Shown one piece after another: positions 15,673 through 24,743 of a DNA stretch of 64,000 nucleotides. Position 1 is the first letter of the stretch. The number at the start of each line of letters is the position of its first letter. The position numbers and the translations under genes were made by a program. Location: assembly GCA_016869215.1 (NCBI GenBank), contig VGEP01000007.1, forward strand, positions 62,001 through 126,000, written 5' to 3'. Source of the stretch: Alphaproteobacteria bacterium (GTDB lineage Bacteria > Pseudomonadota > Alphaproteobacteria > Rhizobiales > Xanthobacteraceae). The notes under the pieces are model-generated. The model was not told where the DNA came from. It saw nothing but the letters and a program-made list of their open reading frames with translations, and did no database searches.

Positions 15673-16982
15673 TCCGGCTCCCGTGCGGCGTGACGCTCGA
15701 TCTCGTCGAGCGCTGCCGCGGGCTTCTCGGCCGCATCGAGCGCAAACGCGAATACCGCGTCCGCAGCCTCCGCGCCCAGTCCGGTCACGCGCGCGAACTT
15801 CCGCCGCAAGTCGTCCTCCCCGAACGACAGGCCCGGATCGCCCGGCACCTGCGTCACGGTCTTTTCGTGCCGGCGGTTTGCCGTGGTCACGGTGACGTGC
15901 GCGGCCCATGACCGCGGATAGCCCGAAGCAGCGAGGCTCTCTTCCGCCCGCACCTTGATACGCGCCATGAAGTTAGACAGCGCCGGCGGCGTCGCGCCGG
16001 AAGGTCCGCTCAGTTCGAACGCCAGGTCCGGCGACAGCGCCGCCACCGCCATCTGATACTGCACGCTGGTCAGATGCGAGAACCGGTCGCCCGGCGTCAC
16101 GCCGTGGTCGATCATGCGCAGATGCTGCGGCAGCACCGCGACGCCCACGCGCGCGATGCTCTCGGGCGCGATGCCCTCGTCGACGATCTCCTTCAGCGCC
16201 TGCGTCGCCGCCATGGTCTGGCGCGCCGCGCACCAGGGCTTGAACGACACCTGGTGCAGCGCCAGCTCGCCGAGGCCGTGGCCCAGCACGTCCAGCGCCG
16301 GCGCAAGCCCGTAGATGTTCTTCAACAGCTCGCCGTCGGCGATGCCCATGTCGGAGGTGAAGCCTGCGCCCGCCGCAAGCGCCGCCTGGAACCCGCGCGC
16401 CGCGGCCTGCCCCACCGCAAGCCAGCGCACGGTGGTCGGCGCCGCATGATGGCCCGTCCCGGGCGAAGCCATGATCAGCGCGGCCGAAAGCGCGTTCGCC
16501 GTGCGCGCGGCCTCGAACCGCATCAGGCGCGCCGCCGCCGCGGCCACGCCGAATGGGGCGGCGAAGTAAGTCGGCCAGATGCCGCGATAGAGCACGCTCG
16601 GCCCGTCGATGGCCGCACCGAGCCGGACCATGGCCTCATAGCCCGCAACGATCGCCGCAGTCACGTCTTCGGCGTCGATGTCAGGCAGGCGCGCCGCCAT
16701 GGTCAGCACCGCGGGGACGACGATGGAGCCCGGCGTGATCATCGCGCCGAGGTGGATGTCGTCCACCTCGCTCAGCCGGGTGAGCGCGCAATGGATCGCC
16801 ACATGCTCCGTGAGCGTCGCGCCGTCTTGCCGGAACGCGAGCAGCGCCCTGCCCTCCGGCGTCCGCGTCGCCGCGATCCAGGCGCCGACCGTATCGGCGG
16901 CATGCAGACGCACGGCCGCCGCCGCGGCCTCGTCCGGCCGGTAGGCGGCGACGAACGCGCCAAGCTGTTCAAGCGAAGACAT
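15660..16982 (-). CDS. MmgE/PrpD family protein
   Basis: 440 residues, near the family's usual length. The mostly helical N-terminal domain has ADTVGAWIAATRTPEGRAL, HCALTRLSEVDDIHLG and MASPGTGHHAAP; a smaller C-terminal domain follows. Characterised members include 2-methylcitrate dehydratase, cis-aconitate decarboxylase and related hydro-lyases or decarboxylases. It follows hyuB by 42 nt on the same strand, so it probably belongs to the hyuAB transcription unit. Specific substrate unknown. Confidence 0.88.
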   Translation of the reverse strand: MSSLEQLGAFVAAYRPDEAAAAAVRLHAADTVGAWIAATRTPEGRALLAFRQDGATLTEHVAIHCALTRLSEVDDIHLGAMITPGSIVVPAVLTMAARLPDIDAEDVTAAIVAGYEAMVRLGAAIDGPSVLYRGIWPTYFAAPFGVAAAAARLMRFEAARTANALSAALIMASPGTGHHAAPTTVRWLAVGQAAARGFQAALAAGAGFTSDMGIADGELLKNIYGLAPALDVLGHGLGELALHQVSFKPWCAARQTMAATQALKEIVDEGIAPESIARVGVAVLPQHLRMIDHGVTPGDRFSHLTSVQYQMAVAALSPDLAFELSGPSGATPPALSNFMARIKVRAEESLAASGYPRSWAAHVTVTTANRRHEKTVTQVPGDPGLSFGEDDLRRKFARVTGLGAEAADAVFAFALDAAEKPAAALDEIERHAAREPDQSP

Positions 16983-17024
16983 GCGTACGGCCCACCCCTG
17001 CGACGATAGACACCGTTGCCGGTG

Positions 17025-18854
17025 TCAACGCGCCTTTTTCGTGGCGGGCCGGCGTTTCACCGAACGCACCGTCTTTTGGGCGGGCTTTGTGGCGCGCGGA
17101 CGGGATTTTGCGCTCGCCTTGCGCACCGAGCGCAATCGATCCCGGAGGCGCTTCGTCGCCGATTCGTCCGCCGTAAAATCGCGGCGCAGCACCACGCCAT
17201 AGAGATTTTTCGCCGCACCCACGGAAACGAACTCCTCCGCCACGTCGCGCGCGACCAGCGCGGGATCGCGCTCCAGCGGATCGCCCCAGCCGCCGCCACC
17301 GCCGGTGCGGACGATGCCCTGCGAGTTCACCGGCACCGGGATGCCGGCGCCGGTGATCCACTTGAACGATTTCTCGCCTGCACTTTTCAGGAGATTGCCG
17401 CCGGCCGAGCCCGGCAAACCACCCGCAATGCCCCAGGGCGGACACTTGCTGCGCCGCGTGCGCTCGAAATTCCAGCGGCCTTCGACCAAGTTCCGGACCC
17501 GCGTGTCGAGCCCCAGCCCGCCCCGGTATTTGCCCGCGCCGCAGGAGTCGGTGCGAAGCCCGCGGCTCTCGACCACGACCGGGCATTTCAGTTCGATGCC
17601 CTCGATGGAGCCGTTGCGCACGTCACCCTGGCACACCGACACAGTCGCCGACTCGCCGTCCTCGAACGGCCGCCCGCCCCAGCCGCCGCCCTCGATGCTC
17701 TGCACGATGAAGCGGCGCTTGGTCTTGGGATGCAGGCCGTAGAACACCACCGAGCCGCCGAGCAGCCCGTGATGGCCGCCCGGCACGCGGTCCGGCATGG
17801 CCTTGGCAAGCGCCGCGACGATGGCGTCGACCACCGTCGGCACGATCGCGCTCCAGCCCGACATCGGCGCAGGGAAGCGCGCCATCATGATGTTGCCTTC
17901 GGGGATGACGACCTTGAGCGCGCGAAACGAGCCCTCGTTGACCGGATCGAGCGGGCCGGTCAGCGCCTTGTATGCGACGCGCGCGCCCGCATAGGTGCGC
18001 GAGTTGATCGCGGCCTTGCGTTCCGGCGAGCAGCCCGACAGGTCGATGACCATGTCGCTGCCCTTGATCGTGACCTTGACGCGGACCGGCACCTCTTCGT
18101 CCTTGATCACGCCGTCGTCGTCGATGGAGGCCTCGGCCTCGTAGACGCCGTCGGGAAGCTGCGCCACGACGTTGCGGCACTTCCGCTCGGTCTCGTCGAA
18201 TATCTGCGCGATGGCGGCGAGGATCGTGTCCTTGCCGTACTTGTCGAACAATTCGTCCATGCGGCGCGCCGCGAGCCGACAGGCCGCCATCTGCGATTTC
18301 ATGTCGCCGAGCGACGACTCCGGAAAGCGGATGTTGTCCTTGATGACGCGGTAGAGCGTATCGTTGAGCTTTCCCTCTTCGTAAATCTTGAGCTGGTCGA
18401 GCTGCAGTCCCTCGAACCACGGATCCTGCACCGTCGCGCCCGCGCCGAAGCCGGTGCTCTGGCCGCCGACGTCGATCCAGTGCGCGCGCACCATCATGAA
18501 CATCAGGAGTTCGCCCTTATAGAAATAGGGCATATAGATCACGACGTTATTGAGGTGCTGGCCCGCCACCGCCTGGTGGTTGGTGACGATCACGTCGCCC
18601 GGCTTGAAGCCGTCGCGGCCGTAGCGCTTCATGCCGTCGACCACCAGCACGCCCAGGTCCGCCACGAAATGCGACACGCCGCCGACGTTCTGCGAGATCA
18701 GCTCGCCGTTCGGGTCGAGCAGCGCGGTGCAATAGTCGCGCACCTCGTAGATCATCATGTTGTAGGAGGTGCGCTGGAGATCCGCGGCCATCTCGTTGGC
18801 GACCGCCGGGAATGCGTTGCGCAACACTTCGAGCGTGACGGTGTCGAGCTTCAT
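17025..18854 (-). CDS. hyuB: Hydantoinase B / 5-oxoprolinase family subunit (HyuB)
   Basis: 609 residues. The HyuB fold is shown by DTVTLEVLRNAFPAVANEMA at the start, HFVADLGVLVVDGM, GDVIVTNHQAVAGQHLNN, and a C-terminal GGGGGWGDPLERDP. With HyuA it forms an ATP-dependent amidohydrolase or carboxylase (N-methylhydantoinase, oxoprolinase, acetone or acetophenone carboxylase types). Its start overlaps the hyuA stop by 4 nt. An extra C-terminal tail of about 35 residues, very rich in Lys/Arg/Ala (ATKPAQKTVRSVKRRPATKK), is not usual for the family. Confidence 0.92.
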   Translation of the reverse strand: MKLDTVTLEVLRNAFPAVANEMAADLQRTSYNMMIYEVRDYCTALLDPNGELISQNVGGVSHFVADLGVLVVDGMKRYGRDGFKPGDVIVTNHQAVAGQHLNNVVIYMPYFYKGELLMFMMVRAHWIDVGGQSTGFGAGATVQDPWFEGLQLDQLKIYEEGKLNDTLYRVIKDNIRFPESSLGDMKSQMAACRLAARRMDELFDKYGKDTILAAIAQIFDETERKCRNVVAQLPDGVYEAEASIDDDGVIKDEEVPVRVKVTIKGSDMVIDLSGCSPERKAAINSRTYAGARVAYKALTGPLDPVNEGSFRALKVVIPEGNIMMARFPAPMSGWSAIVPTVVDAIVAALAKAMPDRVPGGHHGLLGGSVVFYGLHPKTKRRFIVQSIEGGGWGGRPFEDGESATVSVCQGDVRNGSIEGIELKCPVVVESRGLRTDSCGAGKYRGGLGLDTRVRNLVEGRWNFERTRRSKCPPWGIAGGLPGSAGGNLLKSAGEKSFKWITGAGIPVPVNSQGIVRTGGGGGWGDPLERDPALVARDVAEEFVSVGAAKNLYGVVLRRDFTADESATKRLRDRLRSVRKASAKSRPRATKPAQKTVRSVKRRPATKKAR

Positions 18855-20890
18855 CGCGCAACTCCAATGGTAACGATCAATTCGCCCGAAGGCGCGACCT
18901 TGCAGCGGTCGTTCTCGAACAGAACCGTGGTCGTGCCGTGTTCCTGGATCAGCGCCGGGCCGGTCACCTCGGCTCCCGCGCCGAGCGCCTCGCGCCGATA
19001 GACCTTGGCCGCGAGCGGCCGTTCCGCCGACGAGAAATAGGCCTGCCGTTCGCCGGCCGGGATCGCCGCGCCCTTCGCGGACGCGCTCGGAAACGCAAGC
19101 TTGGTGCGCTTGCCGATGGCGCCGAGCCGGATGTTGACCAGCTCCACAGGCTCCTCCGGCGAGAAATGCGCGTAGCGATGCTCGTAGAGCTTGTCGAACG
19201 CGGTGCGGATGCCCTGCCGGTCGCCGCGCTGGAGCTGATCGAGCGTGACCGGCACCGACAGCGTGAATTCCTGGCCCATGTAGCGGATGTCGAGTTGGAT
19301 TTGAGACTGCGCGTCCTTACCGTGCCGAAGCGCCGCCTTGGCTTCGGCCAGCATCTCGTCGTGGACCGCAACCAGCGCCTTGAAGTCCACGCCGGCGAGG
19401 TCCGAGTAGACCGTGCGGATGAAGTCGTGGCGTTCGTCGGCAAGCAACATGCCGAGCGCGGAGAAGTGCGAGGGGAACAGCGGCACAATCACCGTCGGAA
19501 TGTAAAGCTCGCGCGCGATGGCGCAGACATGCAGCGGCCCTGCGCCACCCGACGCCACCAGGGCAAAGTCGCGCGGGTCGTAGCCCTTGGCGACCGACAC
19601 TTCGCGCACTGCAAGCGACATCTTGTTGATTGCGATCTCGACGATGGCTTGCGCGGCCGCGACCGTGTCGAGCTTTAGCGGCTTGGCGATCATGCCCTCG
19701 ATGCCGCGCCGCGCGCCGTCGGCGTCGAGCTTCATGGTGCCGCCGAGGAAGTTGTCCGGATCGAGCCGGCCCAGCACCACGTTGGCATCGGTGATGGTCG
19801 GCTCCGTGCCGCCGCCGCGGTAGCAGATCGGCCCCGGATCGGCGCCCGCGCTCTGCGGGCCGACCTTAAGCGCACCCACTTCGTCGCGCCAGGCAATGCT
19901 GCCGCCGCCCGCGCCGACCTCGACCACGTCGATCATCGGCAGCATCACCGGGTGACCCGCGGCATAGCCCCCGACGTAATAGCCGGGCGCGAGCGTCGGC
20001 TCGCCTTCCCGGATCAGGCTCGCCTTCGCGGTCGTGCCGCCCATGTCGAAGGAGATGACATTCGGATAGCCGAGCGCGAGGCCGACCTGCGCCGAGGCGA
20101 TGATGCCGCCGACCGGCCCCGACTCCATCATCGCCACCGGGCGCTCGGTCGCGACCTCGGGCGTCATTACGCCGCCGTTGGAGCGCATGATCGACAGGTC
20201 GCCCCTAAATCCGATTCCACCAAGGCTGCGTTTCAGACTCGACACGTAGCCGCCGACCTTCGGCCCGATGTAGGCGTTGACCACCGTCGTCGACATGCGC
20301 TCGAACTCGCGGTACTCGCGCAGGATTTCGTGCGACAGCGAGAGATAGGCGTCCGGCAGCGCCTTGCGGATCATCGCGCCAGCCTGCCGTTCGTGCTCGG
20401 GATTGGCGTAGGCGTGCAGGAAACAGACCGCGACCGCCTCAACGCCCTCGCGCCTGAGCGCCTTGCAGGCTTCGGCGACGCTGGTCTTCTTCAGTGCCTG
20501 ATAGACCTCGCCGCCGGCGAGCACGCGCTCGTCGACTTCGCGCGTCAGGCGGCGCGACACCAGCGGCCGGTGACGATGGAAGAACAGGTTGTAGGACTCC
20601 GGGCGGTTGCCGCGGCCGATGATGTACACGTCGCGCGCGCCGCGGGTGACGATGAGGCCGGTTTTCGCACCCTTCCTTTCGATCAGCGTGTTGATAGCGG
20701 TGGTGGAACCGTGGATCAGTTCGTCGATGGTCGCGGCCTCGATGCCGCTCTCGCGGAGACAGTTGATGACGCCCTGGGTCAGTTCCGACGGGGTCGTCAG
20801 GCTCTTGGCCTGGACAAAGGTTCTGGTTTCGTCGTCGAACCCGATCAGGTCGGTGAAGGTGCCCCCGATGTCGACCGCAACGAAAATCAC
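18851..20890 (-). CDS. hyuA: Hydantoinase A / 5-oxoprolinase family subunit (HyuA)
   Basis: 679 residues, starting with GTG at 20890 and GGAG 9 nt upstream. ASKHA-type ATPase motifs are clear: VAVDIGGTFTDLIGFDD (phosphate 1) and SFDMGGTTAKASLI (phosphate 2), plus VSVAKGYDPRDFALVASGGAGP. It activates the substrate with ATP for the HyuB partner. It heads the hyuA-hyuB-mmgE/prpD unit. Substrate class (hydantoin, oxoproline, ketone) cannot be told from sequence alone. Confidence 0.93.
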   Translation of the reverse strand: MIFVAVDIGGTFTDLIGFDDETRTFVQAKSLTTPSELTQGVINCLRESGIEAATIDELIHGSTTAINTLIERKGAKTGLIVTRGARDVYIIGRGNRPESYNLFFHRHRPLVSRRLTREVDERVLAGGEVYQALKKTSVAEACKALRREGVEAVAVCFLHAYANPEHERQAGAMIRKALPDAYLSLSHEILREYREFERMSTTVVNAYIGPKVGGYVSSLKRSLGGIGFRGDLSIMRSNGGVMTPEVATERPVAMMESGPVGGIIASAQVGLALGYPNVISFDMGGTTAKASLIREGEPTLAPGYYVGGYAAGHPVMLPMIDVVEVGAGGGSIAWRDEVGALKVGPQSAGADPGPICYRGGGTEPTITDANVVLGRLDPDNFLGGTMKLDADGARRGIEGMIAKPLKLDTVAAAQAIVEIAINKMSLAVREVSVAKGYDPRDFALVASGGAGPLHVCAIARELYIPTVIVPLFPSHFSALGMLLADERHDFIRTVYSDLAGVDFKALVAVHDEMLAEAKAALRHGKDAQSQIQLDIRYMGQEFTLSVPVTLDQLQRGDRQGIRTAFDKLYEHRYAHFSPEEPVELVNIRLGAIGKRTKLAFPSASAKGAAIPAGERQAYFSSAERPLAAKVYRREALGAGAEVTGPALIQEHGTTTVLFENDRCKVAPSGELIVTIGVAR

Positions 20891-21009
20891 GCGAACGCTC
20901 CAGTTTCAGCCGCGCACGATCCGGCGCTGGTTTTGTGAGGAAATCTGCGCTTCAATTCGCAGGTCGGGGACACTCCCGGCGACCATAACGGCAATCCGGG
21001 AGCCGCTCA

Positions 21010-21879
21010 ATGGCGGGCAGTTTTCGCCAGATCATCGACAAGGCCATCCGCAACAAGCGAATGCTGGTTGTCCCCGGCGCGCATGACGCGCTGTCCGCGC
21101 GGCTGATCGAAAAGATCGGCTTCGAGACCTATTTCATCGGCGGCTTTCCCGCAGTCGGCGCGCGCTACGGCGTGCCGGACATCGGGCTCAAGGGCTTCGG
21201 CGAGATCGCGGCCTGCGTGCGCGACATCATGGCGGCCTGCAGCCTGCCGGTGTTCGTCGACGGCGACGACGGCTACGGCGACGTCAAGAACGCGGTCCAC
21301 ACCGTGCGGGCCTACGAGCGCATCGGCGTGTCCGCGATCCTGATCGAGGACCAGCAATGGCCCAAGCGCTGTGGCCACATGGCCGGCAAGAAGGTGGTGC
21401 CCATCGAGCTGGCCGAGGCGAAGATCCGCGCAGTCTGCGCGGAGCGCATGAACAAGGAAACGTGGATTCTCGCCCGCACCGACGCCCGCCAGGTCAACGG
21501 CCTCGACGACGCGCTCCGCCGCGCCGAGCGCTTCGTCAAGGCCGGCGCCGACGGCATCTTCATCGAGGCCCCGCGCAGCGTCGAGGAACTAGAACAGATC
21601 GGCAAGGCCTTCGACGTGCCGCAGATGTGCAACCCGCTGATGGGCGGGCACACGCCGATCCTCAGCATGGACGAACTCGCCGCGCTCGGCTTCAACTGCG
21701 CCGTGCTCGGCCTCGACACGCTGATGCACGCGGCGAAGGCCGTCGAAGCCGTGCTGCTCGACATGAAGTCGGGGAAATTCGCGCGCCGCAACGACGGCAT
21801 GGATTTCGAGGACTACAAGCGCCTCGTCGGCTTCGACGACTGGGCGCGTATCGACGAGCAATTCGCGCCGCCCCAATAG
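21010..21879 (+). CDS. Isocitrate lyase / PEP mutase superfamily enzyme
   Basis: 289 residues. A TIM-barrel member with the Mg-binding and catalytic motifs: FIGGFPAVGARYG, VDGDDGYGD, IEDQQWPKRCGH (equivalent to the KKCGH loop, with Cys kept) and ILARTDA. This fits methylisocitrate lyase, dimethylmalate lyase or oxaloacetate decarboxylase-like activity. A GGGAG site precedes the ATG. It is divergent from hyuA and followed after 33 nt by a dehydrogenase gene, suggesting a short acid-catabolism operon. Confidence 0.9.
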   Translation: MAGSFRQIIDKAIRNKRMLVVPGAHDALSARLIEKIGFETYFIGGFPAVGARYGVPDIGLKGFGEIAACVRDIMAACSLPVFVDGDDGYGDVKNAVHTVRAYERIGVSAILIEDQQWPKRCGHMAGKKVVPIELAEAKIRAVCAERMNKETWILARTDARQVNGLDDALRRAERFVKAGADGIFIEAPRSVEELEQIGKAFDVPQMCNPLMGGHTPILSMDELAALGFNCAVLGLDTLMHAAKAVEAVLLDMKSGKFARRNDGMDFEDYKRLVGFDDWARIDEQFAPPQ

Positions 21880-21912
21880 CGCGCCCGGCGCATCTCAAGG
21901 AGAGAACACGGA

Positions 21913-22830
21913 ATGCCTCCGCAAACCATCGGCGTCATCGGCGCGGGCCTGATGGGCCACGGCATCGCCTATCTGCTGGCCGCAGCCGGCCACACCGTCC
22001 GCATCTACGACCCGTCGGCGGAATGGCGGGCATCGCTCGCGGCGCGGCTGGAAAGCGCGCGTGCGCTGCTCGGCGGCGACCCGACCCTGCTCGGCCGCAT
22101 CTCGGCGCACGAGACCCTCGCCCCCGCGATGAAGAGCGCGAGCTTCGTGTTCGAGGCCGCGCCGGAGAAGCTGCCGCTGAAGCAACAACTCTTCGCGGAA
22201 CTCGAAGCCCTGACCGCGCCCGACACGATCCTGGCCAGCAACAGCTCTGCGATCCCCAGCACCCGAATCGGCGAGAAGCTCAAGCACCGCGAGCGCGTGG
22301 TCGGAACGCACTTCTGGAACCCGCCGCATCTCGTGCCGCTGGTCGAGGTGATCCAGAACGAGAAGACGTCGGACGAGACCGTGCGCCGGACCATGACATT
22401 GCTTGCGGACGCGGGGCGAAAACCCGTGCATGTAAAGAAGGACATCCCCGGCTTCATCGGCAACCGGCTGCAGCACGCCATCAAGCGTGAGGCCATCGCG
22501 CTGATCGCATCCGGCGTCTGCGACTCCGACACCATCGACGAGGTGGTGAAGTCCGGATTCGGCGCACGCATGGCGGTGCTCGGTCCGATGGAACAGTCCG
22601 ACCTGGTGGGCCTCGACCTCACCCTCGACATTCAGAACGTGCTGCTCGCCGACCTCGACCGCTCCACCGAGCCGACGCAGTTCCTGAAAGACAAGGTCGC
22701 GTCGGGAAAAGTCGGCATGCGCGCGGGCGAAGGACTCCGGAAGTGGACGCCTGAGAGCGCCGACGCCGTGCGCGAGCGGCTGCGCCAGTTTTTGGTCGCG
22801 CAGGCCAAGGCGCAAGCGTCGCGCGGCTGA
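21913..22830 (+). CDS. 3-hydroxyacyl-CoA dehydrogenase family protein
   Basis: 305 residues. The N-terminal NAD-binding Rossmann domain has GVIGAGLMGHGIAYLLAAAGH; next come FEAAPEKLPLKQQLFAEL and the catalytic-region motifs SNSSAIPS and GTHFWNPPHLVPLVEVI. A C-terminal helical dimerisation domain begins with GFIGNRLQHA. It oxidises a beta-hydroxy acid or acyl-CoA with NAD. AAGGAG precedes the ATG. Probably co-transcribed with the isocitrate-lyase-like gene. Confidence 0.92.
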   Translation: MPPQTIGVIGAGLMGHGIAYLLAAAGHTVRIYDPSAEWRASLAARLESARALLGGDPTLLGRISAHETLAPAMKSASFVFEAAPEKLPLKQQLFAELEALTAPDTILASNSSAIPSTRIGEKLKHRERVVGTHFWNPPHLVPLVEVIQNEKTSDETVRRTMTLLADAGRKPVHVKKDIPGFIGNRLQHAIKREAIALIASGVCDSDTIDEVVKSGFGARMAVLGPMEQSDLVGLDLTLDIQNVLLADLDRSTEPTQFLKDKVASGKVGMRAGEGLRKWTPESADAVRERLRQFLVAQAKAQASRG

Positions 22831-22965
22831 CGTTGGCGCTTCTGCAACCGTGCAACGACAAGAATCGTCTCGCAATCGGCAATCTCGCGCACGCGGTGTG
22901 CCACACGGCTGGCTTGCCGTAGGAGAAGATTTTTCTTTTCTCAAGTAATTTCAACGAGTTATATA

Positions 22966-22997
22966 GAACAGAATTTCCGCAATCCGGAGTTTTGTTC
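22966..22997 (+). promoter_or_regulatory. Dyad covering the cysG ribosome site
   Basis: GAACAGAATTTC pairs with GGAGTTTTGTTC over 12 positions (three as G-U in RNA) around a short loop. The right arm contains the GGAG ribosome site, and a TATATA hexamer abuts the left arm. It could be a repressor operator over the start site or an RNA hairpin hiding the ribosome site of the sulfite operon. Confidence 0.45.
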
Positions 22998-22999
22998 CG

Positions 23000-24418
23000 A
23001 TGCGTTTCCTTCCGGTGTTTCTCGACCTGACGTCGGGGCCGATTGTTCTCGTAGGGTCGGGCACCGCGGCGACGGCCAAGCTCCATCTGCTGCGCGCGGC
23101 CGGCGCGCATGTGCGCTGGTTCTCGCCAGAGATCGACGTCGCCGAAGAGCTGCTGCTCGCGAGCCACTACGCCGGCCGCATCGGAATCGCCATCGGCGAA
23201 CCCGGCGAAGACGATCTCGCGGGTGCGTTGGCCGTGGTGTCCGCTGCCGGGTCCGGCATCGACGAACGCATCGCGCAACGGGCGCGCGCTTTGAGCGTGC
23301 CGGTCAATGTTGTGGACCGGCCCGACCTTTCGACCTTTGTATTCCCCGCAATCGTAGATCGCGGCGACGTGGTGGTGGCGACCGGCACCGGCGGCGCGTC
23401 GCCAGTCCTGGCGCGTCGCCTGCGCGAGCGGATCGAAGCCATCCTGCCCGCGCGCATCGGCGAATTCGCCGCCATGATGAGCCGCTATCGCGACCGTATC
23501 GCGGCCGCGCGCAAGCGCTATCCGGGCCTGTCGTTACGCCGATTCTGGGAGCGCGTGATCGACGGGCCGATCGGAGCGGCCTTTCACGCGGGCCGCACGC
23601 GCGACGCGGAAGCCGCGCTGGCGATGGCGATCGACAACGCCGGCACGTCTGCCACCAAGACCGAAGGCATCGTCCATCTGGTCGGCGCGGGGCCCGGCGA
23701 TCCCGATCTTCTAACGCTGCGGGCGCTGCACGCGCTGCAGGCGGCGGATGCAATCTTCTACGACGACCTGGTCGGGCCCGACATTCTCGGCCGCGCGCGG
23801 CGCGACGCCGAGCTGATCTTCGTCGGCAAGCGCAAAGGCGAGCCCGGCATCGGACAGGCCGAAATCAACCGCCGGCTCGCCGCTGCAGCGAAGGCCGGCC
23901 GCCGGGTGGTGCGGCTGAAGGGCGGCGATCCGTTCATATTCGGACGCGGCGGCGAGGAACTCGAACACCTGCGCCAGGAGGGCATTCCGGTCCATGTGGT
24001 GCCGGGCATCACCGCGGCCCTCGGCTGCGCCGCCGAAGCCGGCCTGCCGCTGACGTTCCGCAGCGAAGCCACGCGGCTCGCCCTCGTCACTGCGAACACC
24101 GCCGAAGGTCCCGACAACGTGGACTGGAATGGCCTCGCCGATCCGCAAACCACCGTTATCGTATATATGGGCTTGACCGCAGCCGAGGACGTACGCCGCG
24201 GCCTGATCGGCGCGGGCCGCGATCCGCAGACGCCCGCCGCTGTGCTCGCGCGCGGCACCCGTCCGGATGCCGTGACCGCCGTCGGCCGGCTCGACGACCT
24301 GCCGGCGCTGGCCGCATCGGCCGGCGACGGCCCGGCGCTGTTGGTGATCGGCTACGTCGTCGCCCGGTCGGAACCCTGGCGCACGCAACAGGACGCCGCC
24401 ATCGAGGTGGCCGCATGA
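23000..24418 (+). CDS. cysG: Siroheme synthase (CysG)
   Basis: 472 residues, the normal length of the trifunctional enzyme. The N-terminal Met8-like domain (about 1-210; PIVLVGSGTAATAKLHLLRAAGA) is precorrin-2 dehydrogenase/ferrochelatase. The C-terminal domain (about 215-460; VGAGPGDPDLLTLRAL, VGKRKGEPGIGQAEIN, RLKGGDPFIFGRGGEE) is uroporphyrinogen-III C-methyltransferase. It makes the siroheme needed by CysI, encoded two genes downstream. It overlaps the next gene by 4 nt. Confidence 0.96.
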   Translation: MRFLPVFLDLTSGPIVLVGSGTAATAKLHLLRAAGAHVRWFSPEIDVAEELLLASHYAGRIGIAIGEPGEDDLAGALAVVSAAGSGIDERIAQRARALSVPVNVVDRPDLSTFVFPAIVDRGDVVVATGTGGASPVLARRLRERIEAILPARIGEFAAMMSRYRDRIAAARKRYPGLSLRRFWERVIDGPIGAAFHAGRTRDAEAALAMAIDNAGTSATKTEGIVHLVGAGPGDPDLLTLRALHALQAADAIFYDDLVGPDILGRARRDAELIFVGKRKGEPGIGQAEINRRLAAAAKAGRRVVRLKGGDPFIFGRGGEELEHLRQEGIPVHVVPGITAALGCAAEAGLPLTFRSEATRLALVTANTAEGPDNVDWNGLADPQTTVIVYMGLTAAEDVRRGLIGAGRDPQTPAAVLARGTRPDAVTAVGRLDDLPALAASAGDGPALLVIGYVVARSEPWRTQQDAAIEVAA

Positions 24419-24732
24419 CCGCGCCGAGCCAACAGAAGCTCAAGGTTCAGGGCGCGGCGGTCATCACCGCAAACCGCCTGAGCGACGGCGCCGTCGTGTA
24501 CCGCACGGCCGCCGGGGCCTGGACGACGCAGCTCGCAGACGCTGCGGTCGTCACCGGCACGCAGGCCGCCAAGGAACTGCTGGCGCGCGCCGCAGCCGAC
24601 GAAAATATAGCTGTCGGAGCCTACGTCGCACCGGTCGACGTCGGTGCGGACCGGATCGAGCCCGGCAACCTGCGCGAACGCATCCGCGTTGCCGGCCCGA
24701 CCTTCTCTCTCCCGGCCTGCATTGCGGGCTGA
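24415..24732 (+). CDS. DUF2849-domain protein of the sulfite reductase operon
   Basis: 105 residues. A conserved small alphaproteobacterial protein found between cysG and cysI (VITANRLSDGAVVYRTAAGAW; VGAYVAPVDVG). Its role is unknown, but it always travels with assimilatory sulfite reduction. It overlaps cysG by 4 nt and lies 11 nt before cysI. Confidence 0.88.
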   Translation: MTAPSQQKLKVQGAAVITANRLSDGAVVYRTAAGAWTTQLADAAVVTGTQAAKELLARAAADENIAVGAYVAPVDVGADRIEPGNLRERIRVAGPTFSLPACIAG

Positions 24733-24743
24733 CGGAGCCGCCG

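Noticed and set aside
17016-19001. Long plus-strand frame opposite hyuB
   Set aside because: Antisense shadow with biased composition (Arg/His/Ala/Val); hyuB is unambiguous.
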